From Sipunculus nudus (Eukaryota; Annelida; Sipuncula; Golfingiida; Sipunculidae): a stretch of DNA of 64,000 bases. A program made the translations under genes and the position numbers. Numbering within the stretch: the stretch's first letter is position 1; each line of letters begins with the position of its first letter. Shown piece after piece: positions 10,905 to 24,389 of the stretch. The stretch is taken from the NCBI GenBank assembly GCA_026874595.1, contig CM049314.1, positions 2,753,318 through 2,817,317 of the forward strand, read 5' to 3'. The notes below the pieces were generated by a model, which saw only the letters and a program-made list of their open reading frames with translations, searched no databases and had not been told where the DNA came from.

Positions 10905-11325
10905 GCCAAGCCACATTGGCGGATAGGCGACTAGTTACGACTTGTTACGAACAGCAATCGTGGGAAGTCGCGAACAACCATAAGGCGGTCCTACGACAAG
11001 TCAGTGGTGATCGTCGGTGGTCGCGGAAGGTCACAGGAGGAAAGCTGGTCGTTAGGAGATGACCCCTGTGACTGGCGTAGTCATGAATACTCGTTGCTGA
11101 TCGTAATTGTCTTTAAGAGGTAGCTGGCTATCGTGCGACGGTCTTCCGATGGCTTTACGCTGATCGAAAGACAAATCGCAAGAATACGCAGGTGGCCACT
11201 AATGGTTGCGCACTGTTCTTATCCTGATGTAACTCCAACTGTTTTAATGCCAAATAGTCGCAGTCAGTCACTACCACCACCTAGTCGCGGTCGCAGGTGA
11301 TTAATGGCGAGGTGTGAGGTCCTCC
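10905..11325. repeat. TCG/CGA-rich dispersed repeat candidate
   Basis: Unlike its surroundings this stretch is rich in CG-containing words such as GTCGCG, CGACGG and TAGTCGC, iterated on both strands (GGCGACTAGTTACGACTTG near the left, AGTCGCGGTCGCAGG near the right). The composition and partial inverted symmetry suggest a transposable-element copy. The family is not identified. Confidence 0.35.
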
Positions 11326-11448
11326 CTTACTGATATTTTCTGTTCTGTTTTTTTTTTCTGTCCATGTTTTCGCTAGATCTCAAATATTACTGATTTAAAA
11401 AAAAGCTGGTCTCTACGCAGTGTAAGAGTCAAAATTATATATTTTGGA

Positions 11449-11715
11449 CCTGATATTTATTTTAGACCTGGCCTATTTTCCAAAAGCGTACATTCTTCAG
11501 CCGATTCCCCATTATCGCTCAGTTCCGGCAATGTTTACGGTAGATCTCTATCATTATTTTCACAGTCTTACCTTTGGTGAGAATAATAGTGAAAGGTGAC
11601 ATACTTGCACCTGATATTTATATTTTACCATATCCTAATTTTCCAAAGCCGCACATTCAATAGCCTTTACTAATTATCGCACGGTTCTGCCGATATTAAC
11701 GGTAGATCCCCGATC
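11449..11715. repeat. Tandem duplication, period 161 bp
   Basis: A segment starting CCTGATATTTAT at 11449 recurs at 11610. The two copies share TTTTCCAAA, CGCACATTC/CGTACATTC, ATTATCGC and ACGGTAGATC blocks in the same order. Diverged, two copies only. Confidence 0.6.
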
Positions 11716-12389
11716 TATATTATAATTGACGATGGTCACACGAGAATTTTGTCACGCATCTCCTCCGTTCTTACGCGCGTATATGCGCGTTTTAGGGTCT
11801 TAAACAGTCGTGAATGATGCAAAGTGTGTCCTAAGACATTTCCCATATTTTCATTTTATAATCCTGAGATGTGTCCCTTTTTTTTCAAATGGCGACCGTA
11901 GCGCTACCTGACGTTAAGTACGATTGTGTTTCAAGGCAGAGAGCAGTGAATCCGGGCCTCCGGCCTACTCATTGAGTCCGCCACCACAAAATGTTCAATT
12001 CTTCCGAGAGCATAAAAGAAACATAATTTTATTATATTGATAAACTATGTGGTAAGTTTTGATATCAAGTTTACTGTTATCTGTTGCAATTTACAAATTA
12101 CCTTTGGGCATTTATTCCTCTATATTTTTCAATGGACTTTGCAACACAATGTTCCCCAGTCACCTGTTGTGTTGTCACGTTATCTATTGATATCAAAATA
12201 GTATAGCTAGTCTTCGTTATATGACAGCACCGTCTATCGTATTTGTGATGAAAATAAACAGGCAAAATAGTGAACGGATAGGATAAGCTGGTATTTGATG
12301 AATAAATTTGCAGGTGGTCTCTTCTTTTGACCTTGATCGAACTTCCAAGCGACACAGCCTGTTCCTATTATTACTAACGTGCGAGTAAC

Positions 12390-12798
12390 CGAGGATGGGG
12401 GGGGGGGGGGGTATCTTTACTACCTTTTTTATTCATGAATTCGTCTTTTTTTCATTTTGTTTTGTATATGCATGTTTGCATGTACTGACGAATGACATCT
12501 AATCAAAACAGGTGGAATAAATCTATCATTTTTTCCAATAAAAACGAGTTATTTGAAGAAGGCCATAGCTATCATTGCAACGATGACAGCTAGGAAACAC
12601 CATCCTTCTGCTAGTGTCCATACATTATAATTCATGAACATGCATATATCATATATGGATATATAGATGATTGTAAGTAAATCAAAGTATCTTAGAAGTC
12701 TTATTATTCCTCAGACTGTCATTTTGTCCAAGCTTACAACATTTAACCTTTGAATTCATCTATTTATTCATGTACATGTTTTTTATTTCGGCATGTTA

Positions 12799-12860
<62 letters not shown>

Positions 12861-13988
12861 TATTATCACTGTCAACTACTTTTATAGGTTGTCGTTGATC
12901 ATGCTGACAACAACACAAGAAATATATACATGTAATTTACATTCATATAAGCTGAATAAATCTAATAAATCTTATCTTATCTACATTAATTTATATATGT
13001 GTCTTCAAATACACCTATACTTTTTCATCGTACCTGCCGGTTTGGTGCGCACTACATGACGCTCTTCAGGGGATGACGTTTTTGATCTGTTACTAGTAGC
13101 TTGCGTGTGAGTTACTATATATATGCGGTTGTCTCTTGTGTAATAGCTATGTGTTTAATTACTCGCTTCGTTTATTATGGAGCGAACATCATTTGTACAC
13201 ACTCCTTAACTTTTCTTGTTTGCATAGGTTAGGCCTACATCGTTACCTGTTACTGAAATCGGTGGACTAATGTAATGAACCATCTATTATATGTGCAGGT
13301 ATATATATATATATATATATATATATCCAGATTGTTACAAAACCATGGGGTTTTAAAGTGCTCAATTAATACAAGGAGCTGTAATACATATATTTTTTTT
13401 TCAGGACTTAAACACACTTACTTGTGTTCGACAGCTCTGTTTCGTAAGGGCACCTACGGGCCCTCACTCGTCAGGAACACTGAGTGGTCTTGTCGGGGCT
13501 CCTTATACTTGATCCAGGGGATTTGTAGTTGGTCAGCTGGTGTTTTGACCTGTGCCTGCATGTCGCTGCGATTTCATTTCTTTTGTTGAGAGTGCATAAT
13601 AAGGGGCGATAATAAAGTACTTTTCCTCAAAACAAAGGTTACATGATTTAGATGATGTGGAGTATGCTCTGGCTTTGCTGATTATCTTCCATCGTATGGT
13701 ATATTGCACATTTAAGTCCTTTATTTGAAATAAGAGCGTACTCCACCCCCGTACTCCGCCCCCGAGGACAATAGGATCAGTGTCAGTCTTTCACTTGCCC
13801 CCCCCCCCCCTCCCGCCCCGAATCGCACAAAGCATAATCTCGTAATCTCGTAGAGTCTCGGCTTTTCAAACCACGCCGTTAGCTTCATTCTAACCACATT
13901 CACCTGATGATCGGGTCGCATCCCGTGAAACAGACTGTTGTGAATTAACAGTGTTGTTTTTCTTCAGAGTTATATATATATAATATAT

Positions 13989-14032
<44 letters not shown>

Positions 14033-14035
14033 ACA
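12390..14035. repeat. Non-coding stretch with poly-G, (TA)n and poly-C tracts
   Basis: Poly-G at about 12396-12410; (TA)n at 12801-12856, 13301-13326 and 13971-14032; poly-C at about 13798-13810. Open frames across the TA tracts (repeated Ile-Tyr) are artefacts of the repeat. The interval 13400-13570 is less AT-rich and may be a dispersed repeat. No gene recognised. Confidence 0.6.
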
Positions 14036-15674
14036 CCTCATATCACAATATCATATTTACAAGGTCAAACCTAATGAAATGTAGAATGATCAATTAACAT
14101 TATATTAATACTGCATGTATAATTCTTTGACAGGAATTCCACGAATGTGTTCCAGAAAATTTAATAATTATTAGACTAAGTGAAATTCCGAGATGACGGG
14201 GCGTACTGGATGTGTGTGTCGGGGGGTTTGGGGCATGGCCCCTGCGGCCAATTCCTTAGGCTACGCCCCTGTGGAACAAAAGCCTGCACCGTTCGCGATC
14301 AATGGTGCATAATATAAATACAATGCGCACGCGACCTAGTGGCCGTACCATGTGACTCCACAAACAAGGAGTTTTCAAGCTTCCAACCGTTGTTTCCTAT
14401 ACGTTTCTTCTTTCATGTTGCTTCTCCTTCAGTAAGAGTACGAGGAACTCATCATTAGTCATGTAATTTTGTTATGATGAACAGACACACGTGGACTTAC
14501 ACACTTACACACAGAACTATAACAACGTATAAAACAGTGAACTGGAGATAGTAATTCTGTGTGCCGGGATGGTTTAGCTCGGAAACTTTTGTATTTAGCC
14601 AAAATGAACAAATGGTGTGAGATGATGGACATTTTATTGTAACTGTTAAAATACCTTTAACGTGGAAGAGTCCTGTCTGATTTGTATGTGAGTTTTTGTA
14701 GAGCTGTAACGATACACCGGCCACCCATTAAAGCATCGTGTCGGTATCAGTGCTTTGGTGTCTATGTTTGCTACTAAAATGCGTAGAATACAAATGTTTC
14801 CAGGTCCCGATTGACGTAACTCCAGCTCCAGCTTTATCACTAAATGAGTTGGTCAGAGAGCAAAAAAATAGTTAATATAATTTGCCGGTAGGTGGCCTTA
14901 TCTTAGCATTGCGAGAAAGCGAGAGGAAGTTTTATGGCTCTGAATGTGAGATATATCACATCTTAACTACTGCATCGACTGGGCCAGTGTACGGTATGAT
15001 CATTTGCCACTGTATCGATACATAAGATCACCCGATTGAAAACGACGTCCGACATTTAAGTGTATTTTACAAATCGCCAAACAATATACATGATAGATTT
15101 ATCCAATCAAAAACAGCCGTGACGTATCAGCTATGCTTTTTTAAATATAAATTTAATATTTGCAGTTTCGAAATTAGTTAAATTGAAAGATTCCACGAAA
15201 AATGTGATCTTTCAAAGAAAAAGGAGGAATATTGACTCTGATCAAAACTTTAATAATTAGAGGTACATTTATTATTACTTTTTATTACTTTTATTTAGTT
15301 AATGTGAGAAAAACTCCCGTTCTCATTTGACTACCTCATCCATTGTTACCTAAAGGATTATGGTTCCGTGACCTCTCGCTTAGCTCCGTGTTCAAGCTTT
15401 TTCATTTGTACATGTGTCGTCGTCGTTAGTAACCTACCAAACCAGTATGAATTTTGACATATAATGAATAAGACTGGTTGGGGTTTATTAGTCTTTGTTC
15501 TTTCTTTATAAAACCTATATACGTTAACTACATTATTGTATCCGCATATATATTGTTGTGATGACAACCGTCATAATGTAGCTCATTTACGTATTTAATT
15601 GGGGTCATCATTAAACGCTTGTCTGTGCCCAGCACGTCTTCTTGTCTTTGAGCGTTAATAAACATTATATGTAT
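14036..15674. other. No gene seen
   Basis: Mixed AT-rich sequence without a recognisable domain, RNA gene or repeat structure. Confidence 0.35.
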
Positions 15675-16037
15675 TGTATGGTGTATCATACGTATTGTTT
15701 TATGAGGAAAGTACAAGTAAGTATCACAATACGTATCGTATTACATGTAATGCCATACGTATCGTATCATCAGGGAAGTACATGTATTACAATAAGCATC
15801 GTAGCGTGCGGGAAGTGTCTGTATACCATACGTATCGTTTCGTGATAGAAGTACATGTATTATCATATGAATTGTATCGTGAGGGAAGTACCTGTATCAC
15901 CATACACATCGTATCATGAAGGAAGTACCTGTATCACCATACGTATCGTATCTTGATGGAAGTACATGTATCACCATACGTATCGTATCGTGAGGGAAGT
16001 ACATATATTACTATACGTATTGTATCGTGAGGGAAGT
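15675..16037. repeat. 37-bp minisatellite, about 10 copies
   Basis: Imperfect units of the form ACCATACGTATCGTATCGTG followed by AGGGAAGTACCTGTATC. The array is degenerate at the left and more regular at the right. Open frames across it are repeat shadows. Confidence 0.85.
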
Positions 16038-16797
16038 TTTCTCAGTTAACACTGTTTTGTTATTTAATTTGTTTTAATCTGCCTGTATATAGGAACATCT
16101 ATTCATTTTTGAGCCGCACTCTTTGTATGATCCTATTTAAAGCATGCTAACACTAAAAGTAACTTAATCATTTGTAATAGAAAATTTCTGTTTAACGTAA
16201 TGAAGTATATTTTTCAATATTAACAAATAAACATGCGTGGCATATCTTCTGTGAAAGCTCATTGTATAATGAATAGTCTGGACACTTTTACTTTCAGAAT
16301 GGAGAATCTAGTACGATTGTTCATATAACCACCATTCCTCCTGCAAGTAGTTATGTTGAAGAATAAATTGTCTGTCGATATATTTATGGAAATCAAACTT
16401 AAATCGCACTCAATAGAATGCATATCCTCTCCAAGAAAAAACAAAACTTTAATAGCCCCCCCCCCATATCCGGTCTTCTTTTGTCGATACATTTTGTCTT
16501 CCTCCTACACGTTCTTCTTGTTTTTTAGTTAACCTAAATCTCCTGATCTGGACATGACGTATTCTGATTCATGCGGGAGGCCACGTGTTGGTGTCTTGTT
16601 ATTGGATTACAAAACACGAGAGTGGTTTTCTTAGTTTTGAGAACTAACTCTTAAACCTTGAACCGGTATATTAGTTATTGTCTTTGTCACTAACCTATGC
16701 AAAATAAATCGTAATTCCATGCTTCAATAAAGGTAACCGAGTTCGGAACTTCTGTGCGACATGACGGACCGAGAATTACACATAAGTTTTATTTTAG

Positions 16798-16844
<47 letters not shown>

Positions 16845-17610
16845 GTTATAAAATAAGTGATATTAGTTATAAAAATTTGCTTCAAGAAGCAGTGGCTGTC
16901 CTTTATAGGTGGGTGTTGTCGGGCTAAGTACGTCTTCTTAGCATTACCAACTGTGCCAGATTACAAGGAAACCGGTATGAGGCTATACTGTCAATTACAG
17001 AGCCATATGTAACTCAGGCCTGCACAATCCATGATATTCTATTTTCCAACACACAAAAAAACTAACAATACGCAACATGTTCCATGAAAATGGACTGTTT
17101 TCGGTGAAGCACAATGCAAACATGAAAAAATTTGCCATACATTCATGCGACATTTTGCGCAACATACGATGGCATGTTATGACATCGCTTTAAAAGCAAC
17201 CGCGATTTGCAGAATTATAGTTAGCCTAATCCCCACAAGAGGTCACACAAAGTCAGATTATAAGAATGACTGAGCTTAATAAAAAAAACACTTCTTTATA
17301 TTTCTGAGGCAAAATGATAAGTATGATCAATTACAACTCCTGGGTTTATAACAAAAAAGGAGGAATAACAAAAAAAGCTACTTTAAGTTATGTCACAAAA
17401 TCTTTGCAAGTGTGGCAATGATTGGATATTCCCGGTCGTTGCTAGCCTCTGTCACCACTAGGGGTTGCGGAGCTTCACCGTGTGTCTGTGTAAGAGACAA
17501 AATATATAGGTTCCTATTTCATATCGTCAAAATATAAGTTATTTACAAAATTGTGACAGAATGAATCCAAGTTCCTAAATGAATTAAAGGAAAAATGACC
17601 AAAATACTAC
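16038..17610. other. No gene seen; (TA)n at 16800-16841
   Basis: AT-rich DNA with a poly-C run near 16456 and a 42-bp TA tract. No exon recognised. Confidence 0.4.
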
Positions 17611-17611
17611 C

Positions 17612-18030
17612 ATGACACCAGCTTCTGTTGCTCAGGTGTAGAGCGCAGGACTCAAAGCCCGAAGATCGTGGGTTCGAATCTCAGCCGAGTCGGCCCCCAC
17701 CCAGGTCGAGCGATCTGCAGGCTTAATGAAAAGGCAGTGCCCCATAGCCGTGTATCACCCACATACGAGTGCGTCTTTAGGGGTTTCGTCGTTGTTATGA
17801 CCCAGTTATGGGCAGTATTACACACCTAGGACCCACAGGTGCGTGCGGTAGACACCGGGTCTGGGTGACACCAGGATACAAAAATAAAAATGAAAGGAAG
17901 CGAGTGCTACTGCCCTGTCAATTAGCTCCAAACCGAAATGGAAATCTGCAGATGTACATACTTAGTTAAAAATTAGTTAAGTCAGCATTAAAAATGTAGG
18001 CGGTTACCTCCACCAAAAAAATATTAAAAA
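17612..18030 (+). mobile_element. tRNA-derived SINE, best-preserved copy
   Basis: The head resembles a tRNA. An A box region TTGCTCAGGTGTAGAGCG lies at 17628-17645 and a clean B box GGTTCGAATC at 17671-17680, correctly spaced for an internal RNA polymerase III promoter. A ~300-bp body follows (ACACCTAGGACCCACAGGTG and GACACCGGGTCTGGGTGACA are landmarks), then GTTACCTCCACC and an A-rich tail. Related copies are at 2535-3178 and 28461-28870. Not a functional tRNA gene: the acceptor arms do not pair. Confidence 0.8.
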
Positions 18031-18261
18031 AGAAAAAAATACCACCATGACAGATATTATGATGTTGTTCATCCGTTTCCACGACATTGTTCAATCCAGC
18101 CACGCGCAACTTAAATGATTCATGCAGGTTTTACAAATTAAAACTAAAATACGGGTAGTCGACAAGCGACTACGTGTATCCGCCGAAATCAGAGTGAGAC
18201 GGGTGAAGTGAGGCATGGATTGAGTGGCAAGGGGAAATAGAGTGAGGTGTGTTGCATATTA

Positions 18262-18975
18262 GCATGGATGTCTGCAGCCGAAATGTGTAGGTAGGTGGCG
18301 CCACCTACCACAAAATCCAGAAAGCTATCCAAGTTGTATACATAGGCAGATAAGTCAAATCACTACTTGTATATGAGTGATTTTATCCCACAGCAGACAA
18401 ACAGAAGGACGCTGTGCAAAAATGGTGGCAGGTGGCTATGATAAAGAGCTATGTGAGATCTACACATGCAAATTTTCACGTTGATATGTCAAACCAGTCT
18501 TGAGATATAAGCCTGTATGTCTGCAGCGTAAACATAAACGTAGGTGGCGCCACCTGCCACAAATCAAGAAAGCTATCCAAGATGTATAAACATGAAAAAT
18601 TTAAGTCAAATAGGTTAAACCAGTACTGAGATATGAATGATTTTATACCAAGCCAGACAAACAGACGGACGCTGTGCAAAAATGGTTTCAGGTGGCTATG
18701 ATAAAGAGCTATGTGAGATCTATACACATGCAAAATTTCAAACGGATATGTCAAACTAGTCTTTAGATGTAAGCCTGTATGTCCGCAGCCTGAAAGTGAA
18801 TGTAGGTGGCGCCACCTGTCATAAAATCAAGAAAGCTATCCAGGGCGATACACATGCAAAATTTCAGGTGGATAAGTCCAACCCATGCAGAGATATGAAT
18901 GATTTTATCCCAAGGCATTTTTGTTGCATTTGGCGCCACCATTTCTAGTGAATGTTATAAAGCTATCCAAGGGCT
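18262..18975. repeat. ~250-bp tandem repeat carrying the palindrome GGTGGCGCCACC
   Basis: Three full units, and a shorter diverged fourth, each carry TCTGCAGC-like starts, then AGGTGGCGCCACCT, then AAAGCTATCCAAG, ACAAACAGA and GAGCTATGTGAGATCTA blocks. The palindrome cores are at 18293, 18542 and 18804 (spacing 249 and 262), with a decayed core near 18931. In the first unit the palindrome is perfect over 20 bp (18290-18309). Confidence 0.8.
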
Positions 18976-19928
18976 ACATTTGTGCGAAATTTTTAGCCTG
19001 ATCGGTCAACGATTCCCGAGATGGGTTTATGTGTGGAAACAGAGGCACAAATGGTCGCTTGGCAGAGAGGAAAGGTCAGAGGTCAACCAAAAATGAAGGC
19101 GCAGCAGTTCACATGTGACCCGATCATAATTCCGAATTAAAAAAAAAATTGCACAGTGGTTACAGAGGAGTTCATCGGAAACCTATGCGGCGGCGGCGTC
19201 CAACTGAAAATAAAACTCTGATTTGGCGGATACAATTAAGATAAATTATTATTGTGAAATAAATATTAGCGTATCCAAGCAGTGCAGTGGGGGAGTTTGA
19301 CCCCCTCCACGGTTTGTTGTTGGTTTCTGAGAATATTCCATGTTAATTATTTCATATCCGTTTTGCTTCATAATTGCTATGTGATTTTGAATTCCCTACG
19401 GCCGCTAGGGGACAGCACTTCCAACAACCTACCCCTCGGCCGATATCTATAGACCCTCAATATTCGCAAGGACTAGGTTCTGGTTCCACTAATTATTACA
19501 TTATTTATACTTAGGAAATTGTGAGAGAGCCAGGTTTTATGGTGTATCCCTTTGCAACTGACCTGTACGTGCATGTAATATAAAGTGAACGTTTAAAATT
19601 AATATCTCATTAACAAATGTACATTTATAAGGGAGAAATTCACGATCATAACATTGAAATAAGATAATATAATTTTAAATTGTAATTTGAAATGTTAAAG
19701 GCGCAACCTAACCCCGACTCTGGCTATAATATCAATGATCTTCAAACTTTTCCACGTGGTTTCAGGAAAACCCGTATGCTTTTAGCTACGCATGCGTATG
19801 GAATCCGCGCTTAGCATAATTATTTGTATTATAATGAAAGTGTTTAGTATAACGTGGTGTGTTGTAGCCTCCAAACTTGTATTCATTAGTAATAATGGAG
19901 ATAAGAATAAACTGTGCGAGAGGGTGTA

Positions 19929-19986
<58 letters not shown>

Positions 19987-20350
19987 ACTTTAATAAAAAG
20001 TAGGCCAATATCCGCGTAGTGAGAGCTTCATATAGCAAGTAAGAACGGCTTAAAAGTCAGCTATTCGCCTACCATGTCTGTATACTGTCAGTGATTTCAG
20101 TTTGCTCTGCGGACATATTATTAAACTGCAAGCAATTCCTGATAAGATAATGCTTAAAACGCCTATGTGACGGATGCATGAGTATATTTTATGTAAAGCT
20201 TTTGGGACACAATACAGTGACAAACAGAAAAACCACGTAACCTTAAGTGTATTGTTGCACATGTGCACAAGTTGAAGGATCATTCGTTTTAAAGCTCCAT
20301 TTCCAAAACTCTGGTTGGTCTGACTTGTCTTCTTGGATATATTTGGTTTA
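18976..20350. other. Non-coding; (TG)n(AG)n microsatellite at 19926-19984
   Basis: Includes a compound TG then AG dinucleotide tract. The open frame ending in repeated Arg-Glu is the microsatellite read through. No gene recognised. Confidence 0.5.
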
Positions 20351-20354
20351 TTTT

Positions 20355-20515
20355 GAACCCCCCCATATGTTATAAACATGTGAATATTTATAAACAAAAC
20401 GAACACTCTGTGCGAGGTTTGATCTGCCGAATTATGCTTATTTCTATAATAGATTCAAAGGATCAACGTTTGGTAATTATGTGTCAGAAATCGGAATATG
20501 TCCCTTTAAGCAATA
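20355..20515. repeat. Dispersed repeat copy A (partner at 42170)
   Basis: CCCCCCATATGTTATAAACATGTG at the left, with GAACACTCTGTGCG in the middle and CAGAAATCGGAATATGTCCC then TTTAAG at the right, recur in the same order at 42170-42325. The internal inverted words ATGTTATAAACAT suggest a short hairpin. Confidence 0.55.
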
Positions 20516-20563
20516 TGTAGACTTAAACCGGGGAAGTGGGTGCTACATTGAATAAGATATCAT

Positions 20564-20601
<38 letters not shown>

Positions 20602-21602
20602 GAGTCTCATATAACCTACTTATCAAGGGGGGGGGGGTGCTACTACCAGTAAGACGCGGGCAAATATCAAGGTATAAGGGCTACTAAAGTATATAAATTA
20701 TCCAACATGAAGAGAGCGTAAAAGGCACACACAAAGCAAAGGAGTGAGAGCTGCTTTAGTAAGGTAAATAAAACAAGGGACTAGGATACATTTAAAACAT
20801 TTAATACCAAAACAAAAGATTAAACACTCGGGATGTGCATCCACCATTAACGGTAATAAGGATCTATTCAAAGATATTATCATCACATTCAAAATCACCA
20901 TATCGCCAGATGCATAAATATTATGTATTGAAGCGTATTTAATAACAATAATAACAATATAAGCTCACCAAGGTAAGTATAACAAGGTTAACTCACTGCG
21001 CTCTAGGCCCGTGGAATTTATAAGTCCAAAATGTAAGACGTATTGAAGCCTAACCACTCATGCTAGAGTTTACAAGTACAGTATATAGATAACGTTAATA
21101 TATATGTGCGGTATATTCTATCATGAAGTTTGCATATCAAACACCAAAAGTCGTACAAAAGTATAAAGTAATTACAACAAGCAATATATACATATGTAAT
21201 AATACAGATATATGAACACTTATATATGACCATGAGGTTTTGCACGGCATGGCAATAAAAATATATATAACATCTGCATGGTTTCCTAGGTTTTATATTT
21301 GCATGGCAAATAACGTATCGCATAAACTGAACCAGTTAATTTAATAATAATAGCAGACATTCTACAATTGTTAGTTATTTGAATTTTAATCTGTCCGTTC
21401 TTAAAGTTGCATAAAGAGAACTGACGACTGTACCTTTGAATAATGTACGTAAGGTATACAGACTGCTATAATTTACAAAAAGTTATCTCACGGTTAATAT
21501 ATATCTAGATAGTATCTGCTACACCTGTTAGATGGCAATATATGCCTTGGTCCACCATTTTCTGTACGGTCGCCAATTAATTGAAGCGTATTTCACAATC
21601 AG

Positions 21603-21645
<43 letters not shown>

Positions 21646-22980
21646 ATACCATTGTCTTACCTGATGAGGGCAACATGTTGCACGAAACTACGTAGTAGTC
21701 AAAAGGTCAGCCAAAATTTGATTCGTCTATTTGTATATATGTATACATCAGGCGTGTCCGATATTACAGATATATTGGTATATGGGATGGCGCAGATTGG
21801 CATATTGCTAATCCATATATCGATATTTTTCGTTTTTTTTCAAACATGACTGAAACTGTTAAGCTGTAATACAAATAAAGTTTCTGTTACAAATTTAAAC
21901 ATCTTTAAACATGGGTTAAGAATAGTGAAAGTCCGAAAGCCCTTTTGTTAACCACTGATTGGTAAATTGTAGATACCGTAATGATTAAGTAGGCTCGATA
22001 ATCCATACAGCCAAAGGTCCGTGACAGGACAGTTATTTCACTTATTTCTTATAAATTGGTACCATATATACATATAGATATACTGTATATACCTTTGTCT
22101 CGATTTTTTGTTTTAGAAATATTGATGACATTAGGAGTCTGTAGACCATATAATACAACAATAAATGCATAAGAACATACTCAAAACTAAGTCTTCTTGG
22201 TTTTTTTTTCTCTTTATGTTAAAAGTAATCAACTAAATTTAGAACTCTTTTTCAAATCACACAGTGATAACCAACGCTATTCAGATAATTTACATGATAC
22301 AGATAAATAGTTAAATGCAACAGCTTTCCCTGGATTACGTTAACTAATAACCCATGACTTTATCATCTGTCACTTCAGTGCTTTAATAACTGTGTTTCAC
22401 GAGCACATCCATCAGATTACAGAATGTGTTGAAAGCTTGTCTCTGACAAAATAGTACTTATTCTAACCAAGATATGGCAGCACAGACCTAAGTTAGATTG
22501 TCTCATGGCTGAGAATAAATTTTACAGTATAGTAAACAGTATAGTTTAAGAAAGAATCGCCATTACTTTGGAAAAAGTGATTTTCCGGGAAAGCGCATGT
22601 TACACGTAATCTCTTAAGGCATGAATGTAAATGTATAAAATCTTTGTTTTGGGTGTACTAGCAACAATGGAAGATAGTATACGCTACAGTAACTATGACT
22701 AGATTGGGAACTGTAAGGCCCGTAAAACAAAGTCTTGTTTTTTTCCGTTACAAGAACAATTCAGATAAGGGTATCTCTGTATAAATAGCTTGAATTTTGA
22801 TGTAAGCAAAAACGATTGGTGAGAAATATGACAAAATAAGAGTCAATCGACTCCTTGTATCTTGTCCACAATCAACCTTAACCTTCACCAGCGTGGTTCA
22901 AACCGTCTTGTTTTTTGACAGATAGAGAGTAACAAATACATGAAGGCAACCGTTATGACAAGTTAAGAATAAAAGTATTC
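20516..22980. other. No gene seen; (TA)n tracts
   Basis: TA tracts at 20565-20599 and 21607-21643 and a poly-G run at about 20629. The remainder is AT-rich without recognisable coding exons. Confidence 0.45.

Positions 22981-22984
<4 letters not shown>

Positions 22985-23028
<44 letters not shown>
22985..23028. repeat. (AG)n microsatellite
   Basis: About 22 uninterrupted AG units. Confidence 0.95.
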
Positions 23029-23033
<5 letters not shown>

Positions 23034-23170
23034 AGTAATCGTGTTGTGTTAGCAAATTTGAAAGCACATGTCTAAATAACAAGCCTTCTGCCGTTCCAAA
23101 ACAGAAGCAGCTAGAATAAAAATGCAAATTAGACCTAGTTGCATACTTGTTACTGAAGAACTACTTTATG

Positions 23171-23343
23171 TCACAATAGCGGAACTACGATCCCGACAGT
23201 GCTTAGAATATTCAAGATGAACAGCCAATCAGATGCGACGAGACCGACACCGAGGCTTGCACGTGACCCCAGGGCTGGCGTCTGTCCAGATCCAGGATTA
23301 TTGCATGGTTCTAGGGTTATTTTTGACCCATTCTTATGACGAG
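23171..23343 (-). CDS. Possible terminal coding exon with hydrophobic (GPI- or membrane-type) C-terminus
   Basis: On the minus strand a strong 3' splice site (long T tract then CAG) precedes an open phase-1 exon of 173 bases. It encodes 57 residues beginning ARHKNGSK and ending SDWLFILNILSTVGIVVPLL before TGA. A small-residue/Ser/Gly region followed by ~18 hydrophobic residues at the very end is what a GPI-attachment signal or a tail anchor looks like. No domain upstream was identified. A candidate partner exon lies at 24918-24945, and others could be further right or in the gap. It could also be chance. Confidence 0.35.
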
Positions 23344-24385
23344 CTGAAAAAAAAAATAAAATTTTAGAAACACATACTTTTGCCATCACTTAATAGAAAA
23401 CTAATATAACATGAATTAGAAATGTTCATATTAAAATCATCAAATCCATTGACATCTGCTGTATCAACGTATCATTTAGACCCTGATATAAATGTGGCAT
23501 ATTCTTTATAACAGGCCCCGTACAAAACAAAAAAAGTAAGGCAATATCATGCTGATATCAGGAATCTTAAATTGTTGTCATTTCTTTGCAAACTTTCTTA
23601 CTTCTGGCTGATTTAACTTTGCTTGCCTTTAAGAATACGTTTGTCATTCGTAAAGTTTAGCGAAGATTTAAGCGGAATTACACACCTTTCATATATATTT
23701 TTTTAAATTCACTCGACTAGGTTAAATAAGTTACATTTGGCTTCCGTCCCTGGATAGGCCGGAGGACGTTTCGGGTATTTGGAAACCCGAACTAAGAGCT
23801 TAAGTTAATTTATGGATTATATAACATGTGTATATTCAATAATACTATAATGATACATTTCTCCATGCATAACCATGCACACTCGCTCGAGGTGAATGGC
23901 ATATAACAGCTGGAGTCTTATACCTATACAGCTGGGATATGTCTCACTCACACTCAGAAACAAGTTACCGGTTGTTGATGAAACTTGGCTACATTTGATA
24001 CAGGTTGACTTGTACAGGTGCTTGTACCGGCTGTATTCTAAAGGAGTCTTTTATATGCTACGAATGAGATGTAGGGTAGCCAAATCCCAAGTTCTGAAAA
24101 TCTCACATTAAATATTTAACGCTATATATAATGGCGGTTATCGCTTTTCCTTCGGAGAACGAAGTGACCTGTGAGAGAGACGTAGATCTCGAGTAAGCGC
24201 TTATTTACCTTTAAAAGACAGCATAGGGCACAAACTTGGTTAATATAATTAATCTAAAGCTTAATATGAATGATTACTTAATACTTGATTTCAGGTTCAA
24301 ACACTAGGTGGCGCTGAGAGGCAAGAGTGGTATAAGGATAAATAAAAATATTTCAAGAAACGCACGGGGTTGTATCTGCATGTAT
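23344..24385. other. No gene seen
   Basis: AT-rich sequence, possibly intron of the minus-strand candidate gene. The plus-strand open frame at 23896-24111 has no recognised domain. Confidence 0.3.
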
Positions 24386-24389
24386 ATCC

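Noticed and set aside
12793-13059. Open frames with repeated Ile-Tyr here and at 13275, 21532, 27248 and 60283
   Set aside because: Translation of (TA)n microsatellites.
17617-17694. A functional tRNA gene
   Set aside because: A and B boxes are present but the arms do not pair as an acceptor stem, and the sequence runs into a repeated SINE body shared with other copies.
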